Source of the DNA: Alkaliphilus hydrothermalis | GTDB lineage: Bacteria; Bacillota; Clostridia; Peptostreptococcales; Natronincolaceae | DNA: 64,000 bases | Assembly (NCBI RefSeq): GCF_016908555.1 | Contig: NZ_JAFBEE010000001.1 | Span: 279,447-343,446 of the forward strand | Reading direction: 5' to 3' | Shown here: positions 53,489-62,443 of the stretch, piece after piece | How the letters are laid out: each line of letters starts with the position of its first letter | Numbering within the stretch: the stretch's first letter is position 1 | The notes under the pieces: model-generated | What the model was told of the DNA's origin: nothing | Seen by the model: the letters and a program-made list of their open reading frames with translations, nothing else | Databases searched by the model: none | Position numbers and translations under genes: made by a program

Positions 53489-54430
53489 CTAGACAAATTT
53501 AAAAAATCCTTCAACCTCTTCAACAATCTGTTGAAATAATTTATCTTTAGAAGAATACTCCGATAAGTTAAACCATTTTAACATATCATACCGTCTGAAC
53601 CACGTCAACTGCCTTTTGGCGTAACGTCTTGTATCCCGCTTCAAAATATCTAGGGCTGTATCTAAATCATATCTTCCCTTTAAGTAGCCGATGATCTCCT
53701 TGTAGCCAAGCCCCTTAAAAGCCACTAAATCTTCCGGGTATCCCATATCCAACAATTTTTGAACTTCTTCAATCAAACCTGCCTTTACCATGATATCTAC
53801 CCGTAGATTCACCCTGTTGTATAGCTCTTCTCGATCCCTAGTTAAGCCCAACATAAAGGAGTTATATTCAGGATTCAGTTTCACATCAGTACTAAAATCC
53901 CCCATTGGCTCGCCACCCTCTTGGTTTACCTCAATGGCGCGGATAACCCTTTTGACGTTGTTAGGATGAATCCTTTCCGCTGCCTTTGGGTCCATTTGCT
54001 TCAGCTTGTGATGGAGATACTCATTTCCATGGAGATATGCTTCCTCTTCTAGTTCTTTCCTAAGCTCCCAGTTGGAAATGGTGCTGGTGAAATCCATCTC
54101 ATATAATAGGGAATTGATATATAGACCAGTTCCACCGGCAATGATGGGGAGTTTCCCTCTGCTGATGATATCATCTATGGCTTCCCTTGCTTTCTTTTGA
54201 AACTCTGCTACAGAAAACTCCTCATCTGGATCTACAAAATCCATTAAATAATGGGGAATTCCCTCTCTTTCTTCTACTGTAGGCTTTGCAGTACCAATAT
54301 CCATATGGCGATAAATTTGCATAGAATCTGCATTAATTACCTCTCCATCCATCGTCTTTGCTAAATGGATTGCTGTATCGGTTTTTCCTACTGCTGTTGG
54401 CCCTACGACAAATAATAGATTCTTTTTCAA
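53489..54430 (-). CDS. miaA: tRNA dimethylallyltransferase MiaA
   Basis: MiaA transfers a dimethylallyl group from DMAPP to A37 of tRNAs that read UNN codons. The 313-aa protein has the P-loop GPTAVGKTD (10-18), NADSMQIYRHMDIGTAKP, AGGTGLYINSLLYEMDF and the RQLTWFRR segment near the end. The length is normal. GAGGG lies before ATG 54430, and the gap to mutL is 15 bases. Confidence 0.96.
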   Translation of the reverse strand: MKKNLLFVVGPTAVGKTDTAIHLAKTMDGEVINADSMQIYRHMDIGTAKPTVEEREGIPHYLMDFVDPDEEFSVAEFQKKAREAIDDIISRGKLPIIAGGTGLYINSLLYEMDFTSTISNWELRKELEEEAYLHGNEYLHHKLKQMDPKAAERIHPNNVKRVIRAIEVNQEGGEPMGDFSTDVKLNPEYNSFMLGLTRDREELYNRVNLRVDIMVKAGLIEEVQKLLDMGYPEDLVAFKGLGYKEIIGYLKGRYDLDTALDILKRDTRRYAKRQLTWFRRYDMLKWFNLSEYSSKDKLFQQIVEEVEGFFKFV

Positions 54431-54445
54431 GGGTTCCTCTCCCTC

Positions 54446-56629
54446 CTATTGAATACGTTTAAAATATTTTTCGATCTCGTATTGTGTTAATGATAAGACA
54501 ATGGGGCGACCATGGGGGCAAGTAAGGGGCGGTTCGAGTTTTCTTAGCTCCCTCAATAGCTCATCTATCTCCCTTTGATCCAGTTGATCCTTCCCTCTTA
54601 TGGCCTCTTTACAAGACTTTTGAATAACCTTCTCTTGAAAAGGAATTTTCCGATCATAGCCATTTTTGATATCATCAATGGTCTCTATTAAAAAATTAAA
54701 ATCTCTAGGAATCCCCAATACCATTGGAACACCTCTTATTATAATGCTATTTTGTCCAAAATCCTCGATATCAAATCCAAGCCGATTGAAATCTTCTATG
54801 TGTTGGTAAAATACGTCAAAATCCTCCGCCGATAGCTGAATCACCTCAGGCTGTAGCAGTTGTTGGGAAACGATTTTTTCCTCAAGGTACTCCTTCATCA
54901 ATCGATTATATACCAATCGTTCATGGGCAGCGTGCTGGTCGATTAAATACATGGAGGAATCCTTCTCCAATATGATGTAAGTATTGAAAAGCTGACCAAT
55001 GATCTTTTGATGATTTAAAAGACTAGCTAAGAAGCTTTCCTGTATCTCTTCGTCTTCTGCTACCTCTGTTGGCATAATAGATTGCTCTTCCTCCATTACC
55101 AATTGCTCCAGTATAGAGGGATTCGACTTTTCTGATAGGAGAGCCTGACCTTGATTTTGAACATTTGAATCTCCAGCTTGATAGGTATTAGTATCTGCAA
55201 TGGAGGTGGTTTTATCCTCAGTAGGGTGAGAATATTCCTTTAACATTGATATATCAATTGGTGTTTCAGATGCGTTATTTTCCCTACTAGAATTAGAGGA
55301 ATCCAATATTGAATCCTTTCGATCATTCATAGATGAATAATTTTTACGGTTGTTTTGAGTCTCGTTGAAGGTTTTTTTCAATCCATCCCTATCTTTAGGA
55401 TTCTCTTCTAGGTTATTCGATATGGATGTCTTAGGTTGACCCTTAGCTCTCCAAGTGGCATTTAAAACATCCGTAGCCTTTGATATCTCAGGAGATTTAT
55501 CAGAGTCCTTTGTTTTAACAGAACCCTTAGAGCCATGAAACAACTGTGGTTTGAATTGTTCTAGAGATTTGGACGGTTCTGTAATATTGTATGTAGATGG
55601 TGCTGTTGCTTTAGGTAGTGTCTTAATCTCAAGCTTTGGTATCAACATCCTTTTATCTAAAGCCGTCTTTACACCCCTATAAATCTCTTGATAGACCGCA
55701 TCCTCATTGTGGAATTTCACCTCTGTCTTAGTAGGATGCACATTGACATCAATGGTCTTGGGATCAATTTCCAAACTCAACATGCATACGGGATATTTAT
55801 TAATGGGTAATCGTTCCTTATAGGCATTTTCAATGGCTTGGAAAATTAGTTTATTCTTCACAAAACGGCCATTGATAAAGGTAATCTCATAACTACGATT
55901 TCCCCTTGCATAGCTGGGTTGACTAATGAAACCATCAATCTTCACTGCTTCCATTTCTCCCCTGATAGGAATGAGATTTTTAAAGGTGGTACGGTCAAAT
56001 ACCGATAAAATCACTTGAGACAAATCACCATTCCCAGGGGTGGTAAACATAATATTGTTATTGTTAATATATTTAAAGGATACATCGGGCTTACTTAGAG
56101 CTAGACGGGTGATGATTTCACTAATCTTGGTGGTTTCCCCCCCAGTACTTTTCATGAATTTCATACGGGCAGGGGTATTAAAGAAGATATTCTTAACCAT
56201 AATCGTCGTACCAGTGGGGCAACCCACCTGCTTTTTGTGGAGGATCTTTCCACCTGCCACTTCTATATTGATGCCATGGGGCTGGTCAGCTGGCCGGGTA
56301 ATCATCTCTACCTGTGCTACGGAGGCAATACTTGCAAGAGCCTCCCCCCTAAATCCTAGGGAAAGGATACTCTCCAAATCCTCCAGCTGGGTAATCTTTG
56401 ATGTGGCATGTCTAAGGAAGGCCGTCTCCACCTGAGATTCGGGAATCCCGATTCCGTTGTCGGTAATCCGAATCAGCTTCTTTCCACCCTCCTTGATTTC
56501 AAGAACAATGGAGGTGGACTTTGCATCAATGGAGTTCTCCACCAATTCCTTTACAACTGAAAAGGGGCCCTCCACCACTTCACCTGCCGCTATTTTATTT
56601 ATGGTCAATTCGTCTAAGACTCGAATCAT
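54446..56629 (-). CDS. mutL: DNA mismatch repair protein MutL (nicking type)
   Basis: A 727-aa protein. The N-terminal GHKL ATPase has ELVENSIDAKSTSI, DNGIGI, RHATSKI and GFRGEALASI. A disordered linker rich in Ser, Asn and Lys covers about 345-530. The C-terminal endonuclease domain has DQHAAHE (D564-E570), SCKEAIRG and CPHGRP, the metal-site motifs of MutL from organisms without MutH. The last Glu of DQHA-x2-E-x4-E is Asn (N575), an oddity noted in the findings. Only two bases separate it from mutS. Confidence 0.95.
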   Translation of the reverse strand: MIRVLDELTINKIAAGEVVEGPFSVVKELVENSIDAKSTSIVLEIKEGGKKLIRITDNGIGIPESQVETAFLRHATSKITQLEDLESILSLGFRGEALASIASVAQVEMITRPADQPHGINIEVAGGKILHKKQVGCPTGTTIMVKNIFFNTPARMKFMKSTGGETTKISEIITRLALSKPDVSFKYINNNNIMFTTPGNGDLSQVILSVFDRTTFKNLIPIRGEMEAVKIDGFISQPSYARGNRSYEITFINGRFVKNKLIFQAIENAYKERLPINKYPVCMLSLEIDPKTIDVNVHPTKTEVKFHNEDAVYQEIYRGVKTALDKRMLIPKLEIKTLPKATAPSTYNITEPSKSLEQFKPQLFHGSKGSVKTKDSDKSPEISKATDVLNATWRAKGQPKTSISNNLEENPKDRDGLKKTFNETQNNRKNYSSMNDRKDSILDSSNSSRENNASETPIDISMLKEYSHPTEDKTTSIADTNTYQAGDSNVQNQGQALLSEKSNPSILEQLVMEEEQSIMPTEVAEDEEIQESFLASLLNHQKIIGQLFNTYIILEKDSSMYLIDQHAAHERLVYNRLMKEYLEEKIVSQQLLQPEVIQLSAEDFDVFYQHIEDFNRLGFDIEDFGQNSIIIRGVPMVLGIPRDFNFLIETIDDIKNGYDRKIPFQEKVIQKSCKEAIRGKDQLDQREIDELLRELRKLEPPLTCPHGRPIVLSLTQYEIEKYFKRIQ

Positions 56630-56631
56630 TT

Positions 56632-59364
56632 TTACTTACCTCCCTGTGGAAGCTCCGTCGCCTTCTTTTGAAGCTTTGCCAAAAGGTTGAGGGCTTCGAT
56701 AGGTGTTGTGTTTAATAAATTAATCTCCTTCAACTCCTGTAATAGGGCATCCTGTAGCATCCCTGCAAAATCCATCTGCTGAGGGGCAACTGCTGGTGGG
56801 GCTTCCTTTATTATGGTCGCCTCCTTTATCGTAGGGGGTTCTTCCACTTGTATAGGTACTTCCACTGCAGGGGCGATTTCCTCCTTCACTAAGGCGTTGG
56901 CCTCAATCTCCACCTTTGCAATGTCATTTTCTTCCAACTGGCGCAGGATATCCTTTGCCCTTTCTATGACATCCAGAGGTAGTCCTGCCAATCGAGCTAC
57001 TTGTATACCGTAACTCTTGTCGGCACTTCCCTCGACTACCTTTCTTAGGAAGATGATGTTTTCCCCCTCTTCCTTTACGGATATTCGATAGTTCTTCACC
57101 CCGTCGATTTTACCCTCCAGCTCCGTTAATTCATGATAATGGGTGGAGAATAGGGTCTGGGACTTGACATTGTGGCTGATGTATTCCACCACGGACCATG
57201 CGATACTTAGTCCATCAAAGGTACTTGTTCCTCTACCAATCTCGTCTAGGATTAATAAACTGTTGGCTGTGGCAGAGTTTAGGATATTAGCCATCTCACT
57301 CATTTCCACCATGAAGGTACTTTGTCCTTGGGATAGGTCATCACTGGCACCAACCCTAGTAAAGATACGATCTACGATCCCTATGGTGGCTTCTGATGCA
57401 GGGATAAATGAACCGATTTGAGCCATTAGCACAATCACTGCCACCTGTCGCATATAGGTGGATTTACCCGCCATGTTGGGTCCAGTGATGATGGAAATTT
57501 GATGATTTTTGTGATCCAGCCTGGTGTCATTAGTGATGAACATTTCGTTATCCAACATTTTTTCAACCACAGGATGACGACCATCCTTGATATTGATTTT
57601 TCCTTCTTGGTTGACGGTGGGCTTGATATATTGATTCTCCGCCGCCACCTCTGCTAAGGAATAGATGGTGTCCAGCTCTGCTATGGCAGAAGCCGTCTTT
57701 TGAATCCTTTGGACATCTTTTGCGATTTGATCCCTCACCTCTAGGAATAACTGATGCTCTAGGGCAACTACCTTTTCCTCTGCCCCTAGTATCTTGGACT
57801 CCATTTCCTTTAGCTCTGGTGTGATGTAACGTTCACAGTTGGCAAGGGTTTGCTTTCTTTGGTAGCTTTCTGGTACTAGCTTTAGGTTGGATTTCGTCAC
57901 CTCTAGGTAGTAGCCAAAGACCTTGTTAAAGCCTACTTTAAGATTCTTGATACCGGTCTTTTCCTTCTCTTCCCCCTCAAGGGTGGCAATCCATTGCTTA
58001 CCCTCCATAGAGGCCCATAGAAGCTCATCCACCTCTGGATGAAAACCTTCCTTTATGATGCCCCCTTCTTTAAGGGTGACAGGCGGTTCTTCTACAATTG
58101 CTCTTTGAATCAGTTCTCCTATGTCCTCTAGGCAGTCGATTCTATCGTATAGGGCTTGAATCAGTCCCTTTTTATCTCCCAATAGCTCTTTGATGGCAGG
58201 TAGGTGTTGGATGGAGTTGCATAATGCCACTAAATCCCTAGGGTTAGCCGAACCGTAGGAGATTCTTGCTGCCAATCTTTCTAGGTCGTAGATACTTTTT
58301 AAGTAATCCTTTAAGTCCTGTCGTAATAACAAATCCTCCAATAGGGCCTGTACTGCATCCAATCGTTGGTTGATCTTAACAGAGTTTAATAGAGGTTCTT
58401 CCACCCATTTTCTTAGCATCCTCCCCCCCATAGCTGTTTGGGTCTTGTCTAGTACCCATAGGAGGGAACCTTTTTTACTTCTGCTACGGATGGTCTCCGT
58501 CAGCTCTAGATTGTTCCTAGTAGTCAAGTCCATCACCATTGTCTCACTGACATGGTAGACGTTGATCTTGTTGATGTGGCTTAAGAAACGCTTTTGGGTG
58601 GTGCTTAAGTAATCGATTAGCCCACCAGTAGCATTTACCCCTAAATGATCTCCGTGGAAGCCTAGCCCATCCAATGCCATGACATTGAATTGATTCTTTA
58701 ACTGTCCTGTGGCATAGTCTATCCCGTAGCACCAATGGGGTTGGGGGTGGATGACTAGGTTGAATTTCTTGTCTAGGGCAAGGCCTGCAATGTCTTCTAC
58801 TTTTTCTGGGTCAATATAGTAGATGATTTCCTTTGGTTGTACTTTTCCGATCTCGTCCAATAACTTTAATCTTAGGGATAGGCTCGTCCCTTTTATTTCT
58901 GTTGTAAATAACTCTCCTGTGGAGATATCTACATAGGCTAGTCCCCAGCCTTCTCCCTCACCATATAGGGACATGAGGTAGTTGTTTCTCTTTTCGTCCA
59001 ATAGGGAGGTATCCATGATGGTCCCTGGAGTGATGATCCTCACCACGTCCCTTTTGACGATTCCCACTGCTTGGGAGGCATCCTCCACTTGGTCACATAT
59101 GGCAACTTTGTAGCCTTTTGCAATTAATCTATCTATATAGCTATCTACAGAATGATGGGGTACACCACACATAGGGGCCCGCTCCTCTAGTCCGCAGTCT
59201 CTTGCTGTAAGGGTGATCTCTAGCTCTCTAGCCGCCGTTAGGGCATCTTCAAAGAATAACTCATAAAAATCCCCTAGGCGGAATAATAACAGGGTATCCT
59301 GATATTTATTTTTGATGTCCATATATTGCTGCATCATGGGGGTTAGTTTTTTCAAAATCCCCAC
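56632..59364 (-). CDS. mutS: DNA mismatch repair protein MutS
   Basis: The 910-aa protein recognises mismatches. F33-x-E35 in GDFYELFFED is the mismatch-reading Phe-X-Glu motif. The ATPase has Walker A GPNMAGKST (628-636), Walker B LLILDEIGRG (703-712) and FSTHYHEL. The tail (about 820-870) is rich in Glu, Pro and Ala and includes QQMDFAG (862-868), a likely weak beta-clamp motif. A usable GGAGGTGG precedes ATG 59364. It begins the mutS-mutL-miaA-hfq operon. Confidence 0.96.
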   Translation of the reverse strand: MGILKKLTPMMQQYMDIKNKYQDTLLLFRLGDFYELFFEDALTAARELEITLTARDCGLEERAPMCGVPHHSVDSYIDRLIAKGYKVAICDQVEDASQAVGIVKRDVVRIITPGTIMDTSLLDEKRNNYLMSLYGEGEGWGLAYVDISTGELFTTEIKGTSLSLRLKLLDEIGKVQPKEIIYYIDPEKVEDIAGLALDKKFNLVIHPQPHWCYGIDYATGQLKNQFNVMALDGLGFHGDHLGVNATGGLIDYLSTTQKRFLSHINKINVYHVSETMVMDLTTRNNLELTETIRSRSKKGSLLWVLDKTQTAMGGRMLRKWVEEPLLNSVKINQRLDAVQALLEDLLLRQDLKDYLKSIYDLERLAARISYGSANPRDLVALCNSIQHLPAIKELLGDKKGLIQALYDRIDCLEDIGELIQRAIVEEPPVTLKEGGIIKEGFHPEVDELLWASMEGKQWIATLEGEEKEKTGIKNLKVGFNKVFGYYLEVTKSNLKLVPESYQRKQTLANCERYITPELKEMESKILGAEEKVVALEHQLFLEVRDQIAKDVQRIQKTASAIAELDTIYSLAEVAAENQYIKPTVNQEGKINIKDGRHPVVEKMLDNEMFITNDTRLDHKNHQISIITGPNMAGKSTYMRQVAVIVLMAQIGSFIPASEATIGIVDRIFTRVGASDDLSQGQSTFMVEMSEMANILNSATANSLLILDEIGRGTSTFDGLSIAWSVVEYISHNVKSQTLFSTHYHELTELEGKIDGVKNYRISVKEEGENIIFLRKVVEGSADKSYGIQVARLAGLPLDVIERAKDILRQLEENDIAKVEIEANALVKEEIAPAVEVPIQVEEPPTIKEATIIKEAPPAVAPQQMDFAGMLQDALLQELKEINLLNTTPIEALNLLAKLQKKATELPQGGK

Positions 59365-59450
59365 CTCCTTTTACTGTGTCTATCGGCATAAGATTATTAT
59401 AGCAAATATAGAGGAGGTTGAGTAGGTTGGAGGGAGGTTTTAGTTGGATA

Positions 59451-59484
59451 AAAGGAAAAAAGAAAAACTCCCTGTGGGGGAGTT
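59451..59484 (-). terminator. Rho-independent terminator before mutS
   Basis: AACTCCC (59466-59472) pairs with GGGAGTT (59478-59484), and the - strand continues TTTCTTTTTTC. It ends the flavodoxin-like gene just upstream of mutS. Confidence 0.85.
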
Positions 59485-59560
59485 GGGTTAAAAATGCACT
59501 AGGCATTATAGGACTCATGACATCAGCAGGAATACTGAATTTGAGTGTTATACGCCACAT

Positions 59561-60178
59561 TTACTTAATCTCTATTTCTATGTTGTAGCTTATTGGTATC
59601 TCAACGATTCTATCTAGATAATTTAATTTACCAAATTCAATATGACTCTCACTTAATTTCCAGTCATTTATCTTTTCTAGGGTATTTTTAAATTTTTCAA
59701 TCTCTATATCTAGTTCTGTTTCTGCATTTATATTTATTATATCAATCAATTTCATGCCATGCTTATAAATCCATGGTAATAATTCTTGAACTGCAATTCC
59801 TTCTTGATTTCTCTTTTCTAAGGATAGTATTACGATGACTTTCTTCCCATTTAGTTCGCCTCGCTCTAAGCAATAAAAAGTTTCGATAAATAACTTTCCT
59901 ATTCCAGACAGACCACCATAATAGATTGGAATACCTAGTATAATTACATCAGATTGAACGACTAGATCAATATTTTTTTTATTTTCTGGATTTATGCAGA
60001 TACCAGTATCCTTGCAATTATTGTACCCACTACAAAATATATTTAGTTTCTCTGCTTCTGATAGATCAAGTAAATATGTGTTTTTGTTATCTGGCAATTT
60101 TGAGAGAAATGTTCTTATGAATTTTTTTGATTTTGACTCTTTATTCATTGATGTTGAAATAAATAAGATTTTATTCAT
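59561..60178 (-). CDS. Flavodoxin-like FMN oxidoreductase
   Basis: A 205-aa protein. The N-terminal phosphate loop region (KILFISTSMNKESKSKKFIRTFL), the CSGYNNCKDTGICINPEN cysteine stretch, and the middle SDVIILGIPIYYGGLSGIGKLFIETF give the NADPH-dependent FMN reductase/flavodoxin-2 pattern. It may be an iron-sulfur flavoprotein variant, judged by the spaced cysteines. The substrate is unknown. GGAGG precedes ATG 60178; a palindrome lies 70-120 bases upstream. Confidence 0.8.
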   Translation of the reverse strand: MNKILFISTSMNKESKSKKFIRTFLSKLPDNKNTYLLDLSEAEKLNIFCSGYNNCKDTGICINPENKKNIDLVVQSDVIILGIPIYYGGLSGIGKLFIETFYCLERGELNGKKVIVILSLEKRNQEGIAVQELLPWIYKHGMKLIDIININAETELDIEIEKFKNTLEKINDWKLSESHIEFGKLNYLDRIVEIPISYNIEIEIK

Positions 60179-60244
60179 TGAATTCCTCCATCTGTGTTTT
60201 AGTAAATTGGATTATCGCTTTAGCTTTACTGTCGGCAGTAGAGG

Positions 60245-60303
60245 GACTGCACCAAGGACTTTCACCTTACAAGTAATGCTAAGTTTTGCTTGGTGCACTA
60301 ACT
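60245..60303. repeat. Palindrome TGCACCAAG...CTTGGTGCA
   Basis: TGCACCAAG (60248-60256) and CTTGGTGCA (about 60289-60297) form a perfect 9-bp inverted repeat around about 32 bases. On the - strand the sequence AAGGTGAAAGTCCTT in the loop resembles a stretch common in domain I of bacterial group II introns, but no intron continues here. Confidence 0.6.
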
Positions 60304-60735
60304 TTTCGCGAATGGATGACATGTACATCTCTTTGCACTGTCCATGTTGATCATACGCTGCTAGCCTATGTTATTAATCATCAGCTCACGATGGCGCTTG
60401 ATATCTTGAAGTATCTTATAAACAGCAATACACTTACCTGTCAACCTCCAACAGTCATAAACAAATTCAAGTAAATACATTTCTTCAACATTACTGCCAT
60501 TTTCCTCTTGAAATGTAATCATATGCTCAAAAGGCTTATACTCCCAGCTATTTTTCTCAAACTTTTCCCTTCAAATTTCCTCAAATTTCTGATACGATGT
60601 ATTTGATCCATTGTTAGCATCTCCTTATTCTCCTTTTCAGTTTGGTCACTAAAAAGGATATTATATTTACGGGGTGCTTGCAATGGATTTTTTCCATTTT
60701 TTGCGTGGTTTTTTAACTTCCGTTCTGCTTGATTT
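60304..60735 (-). other. Degenerate accessory region with hairpin
   Basis: Between the palindrome at 60.25 kb and the orphan membrane gene this stretch holds the istA remnant (60519-60620) and, on -, an open stretch of about 60 codons ending near 60370 (MYLLEFVYDCWRLTGKCIAVYKILQDI) without a start. A hairpin GCAATGGA/TCCAT-TTGC sits at about 60679-60704 between ACGG and CCGT arms. Confidence 0.4.
60519..60620 (-). pseudogene. IS21-family istA N-terminal remnant
   Basis: The first 26 codons from ATG 60620 match the conserved start of IstA transposases (MLTMDQIHRIRNLRKFEGKS and LRKIAG), a helix-turn-helix. The frame ends at a stop after 33 codons and the rest of istA and all of istB are missing. 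AAGGAG precedes the ATG. It marks an old insertion-sequence visit. Confidence 0.65.
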
Positions 60736-61257
60736 TTATTTTACCAAATACATACATAATTCAAGATTAGAAGTATCTATTTCTAATTCCATTACATATT
60801 CTTCATCATAACTAATTTTTCGATACTCTCCTAATGAATAACATGCCCCTTCATAATATCTATAATTTGAAACCATTCCATTCAAATATATATCTTTTGA
60901 AGATGTGTTCTCAATAATGCATTTAAACACTTTTGTTTGATTATCATCACTTTCGAATTCTCTTAATTCTCTAACCTTAATATTATAGCCATATTCATGG
61001 TTAAAGTTCAATAAAATAACAATCGCTATAAAACTTAAAGTAACTATCAGTAACGATACAACTTTAATTTTAAAATTTACGGGTAAAAACACTAAAATCT
61101 CAATTTGTCCATCAACTAAAAAATGTGCAAAAGTAAATATCATTAATATAAAGCTCACTATTAATCCTCTTCTTAGAAGCGATATATTGTTCCATTTTTC
61201 TTTTAAGTCAAATTTATCAATGATTTTAAAAAATATATTTATTTTTCCATTATACAC
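60736..61257 (-). CDS. Orphan membrane protein, unknown
   Basis: A 173-aa protein with two membrane helices (RRGLIVSFILMIFTFAHFLV and VVSLLIVTLSFIAIVILLNF, about 30-90) and a C-terminal beta-rich soluble domain (KVFKCIIENTSSKDIYLNGMVSNYRYYEGACYSLGEY). No family is recognised. GAGGTG precedes ATG 61257. It lies between two GC-richer palindromes and so has the look of a mobile cassette gene. Confidence 0.62.
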   Translation of the reverse strand: MYNGKINIFFKIIDKFDLKEKWNNISLLRRGLIVSFILMIFTFAHFLVDGQIEILVFLPVNFKIKVVSLLIVTLSFIAIVILLNFNHEYGYNIKVRELREFESDDNQTKVFKCIIENTSSKDIYLNGMVSNYRYYEGACYSLGEYRKISYDEEYVMELEIDTSNLELCMYLVK

Positions 61258-61307
61258 CTCACTTAATATTTATATTGTTAACAAAAATATATCAAGGCAA
61301 AATTTCT

Positions 61308-61496
61308 CATAACGTGCAGCATCTACGACGCCCCTGAGCTTACAGGTTTGGTGGAAGGTTAGATAGCTCTTATCTTAGCTTCCATCAAACCGTCTCGGTT
61401 AGCGAAGGGGTGTGGGCTTGTCCCTGTCAATGTAGATGCATTGCTATGTGTCGTTGGTCGCCCCACGAAGCCATAGACCGACAAGGATGTCGGTCC
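61308..61496 (-). other. GC-rich palindromic element, structured (attC-like)
   Basis: In an AT-rich surround, three nested helices can form: 61311-61326 with 61432-61455 (AACG and GCATCTAC arms), 61345-61357 with 61379-61391 (13 bp including one G-T, with AGATA/TATCT inside), and a separate perfect 8-bp hairpin 61476-61483 / 61488-61495. Read on -, the main element starts GACCAAC and ends CGTTATGA, like the inverted core sites of an integron attC. It may equally be a structured RNA. Confidence 0.55.
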
Positions 61497-61525
61497 CAGA
61501 AAACTAAATATTGTTTTGTAGTACT

Positions 61526-62290
61526 CTAGAGAATTGTATTCATATTGCTTTTCATTTCTTCTAATTGATAAGCTAATTTTGGAACTAATGCAAAGAAGTC
61601 CTTAAGTGATTTTTCTATATATTCATCTTCTATTATTTCGTGCAAAAAGTAATGCCACATACCATAAGACCCTCCTACTTCCTTTTCAATTATATGACCT
61701 ATTTGGGCATTTCCTCTTATTAACTCAGCACAGTTTTCATATAAAGCTAACCTACCTACAATAAATGCATATTCCTTTACATCATCTGGAATTTTGAAGT
61801 AATTTAGTAAATTGTTCTGCATTTCTTCACTGTTCTCATCTATAACATAAAGTAATGATATGAATATCCCAATTGCTCTATTTGTAAAATATGAAATCAA
61901 GTAGCCTTGTAGCTGATTGTACTGCTCTATCATTTCTTTTATTTCTGTAAATGCCTTTGTATAACTATAGCAACTATTAGGAATAGTTTCTCTATCAGCT
62001 ATTTTTTCAAGAATTATACTGATTTTTGCTACTATATCTGAATTTCTTATTAGATTTATATTTCTTTCGTTTTGTACTTCATAATATCTTATTGTGAAGT
62101 ACACAGCTAGCAACGTACCAATACCGCCAATCGCACCACCTATATAGCTCCCCCAAAAACTTAACCATTCAGAATTGCCTAAATCCGAAGGTGTACTGGG
62201 AAACGGTAGAAAGAGTGTTATGTTAATTATTACGGGCAATATCAATACCATTAATAGTAAAATACCAATTACATACTTAATATCCTTCAC
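61526..62290 (-). CDS. Orphan two-helix membrane protein, unknown
   Basis: A 254-aa protein. Two N-terminal helices (VIGILLLMVLILPVIINITLFL and the GSYIGGAIGGIGTLLAVYFTI glycine-rich one) are followed by a basic hinge (RYYEVQNERNINLIRN) and a 165-residue helical cytoplasmic domain. The form resembles two-helix proteins with putative effector domains of phage defence genes, but I cannot name a family. I chose GTG 62290 after AGGGGGAG; a longer frame to 62368 would run into the palindrome upstream. Confidence 0.62.
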   Translation of the reverse strand: MKDIKYVIGILLLMVLILPVIINITLFLPFPSTPSDLGNSEWLSFWGSYIGGAIGGIGTLLAVYFTIRYYEVQNERNINLIRNSDIVAKISIILEKIADRETIPNSCYSYTKAFTEIKEMIEQYNQLQGYLISYFTNRAIGIFISLLYVIDENSEEMQNNLLNYFKIPDDVKEYAFIVGRLALYENCAELIRGNAQIGHIIEKEVGGSYGMWHYFLHEIIEDEYIEKSLKDFFALVPKLAYQLEEMKSNMNTIL

Positions 62291-62354
62291 TATAACTCCC
62301 CCTAAATTAGTTCTATAATCGAAAAAATACGCGCAGAACGCGCATAGAAAGCGA

Positions 62355-62436
62355 CCAATGTAACACAACTATTAGTATTCCAGACGTTCTCCGAACTGTT
62401 TTGTGAGGAAATGTCTTGGAATATAGTGTTATGTGA
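62355..62436 (-). other. attC-like imperfect palindrome
   Basis: TAACAC...TATTCCA-GAC on the left (62361-62385) pairs with GTC-TTGGAATA...GTGTTA on the right (62414-62431) with asymmetric unpaired bases. On -, it begins ACATAAC and ends GTTACAT. Both differ from the integron consensus RYYYAAC/GTTRRRY at one position. It lies just upstream of the gene at 62290. Confidence 0.5.
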
Positions 62437-62443
62437 TTGATTT

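Noticed and set aside
59306..59560. 84-codon frame on - overlapping the mutS start
   Set aside because: It runs through a terminator and into the mutS reading region, has no ribosome binding site, and no recognisable product.
59994..60350. 118-codon frame on + over the flavodoxin-like gene
   Set aside because: It is an antisense shadow of the - strand gene and of the palindrome; no start site support.
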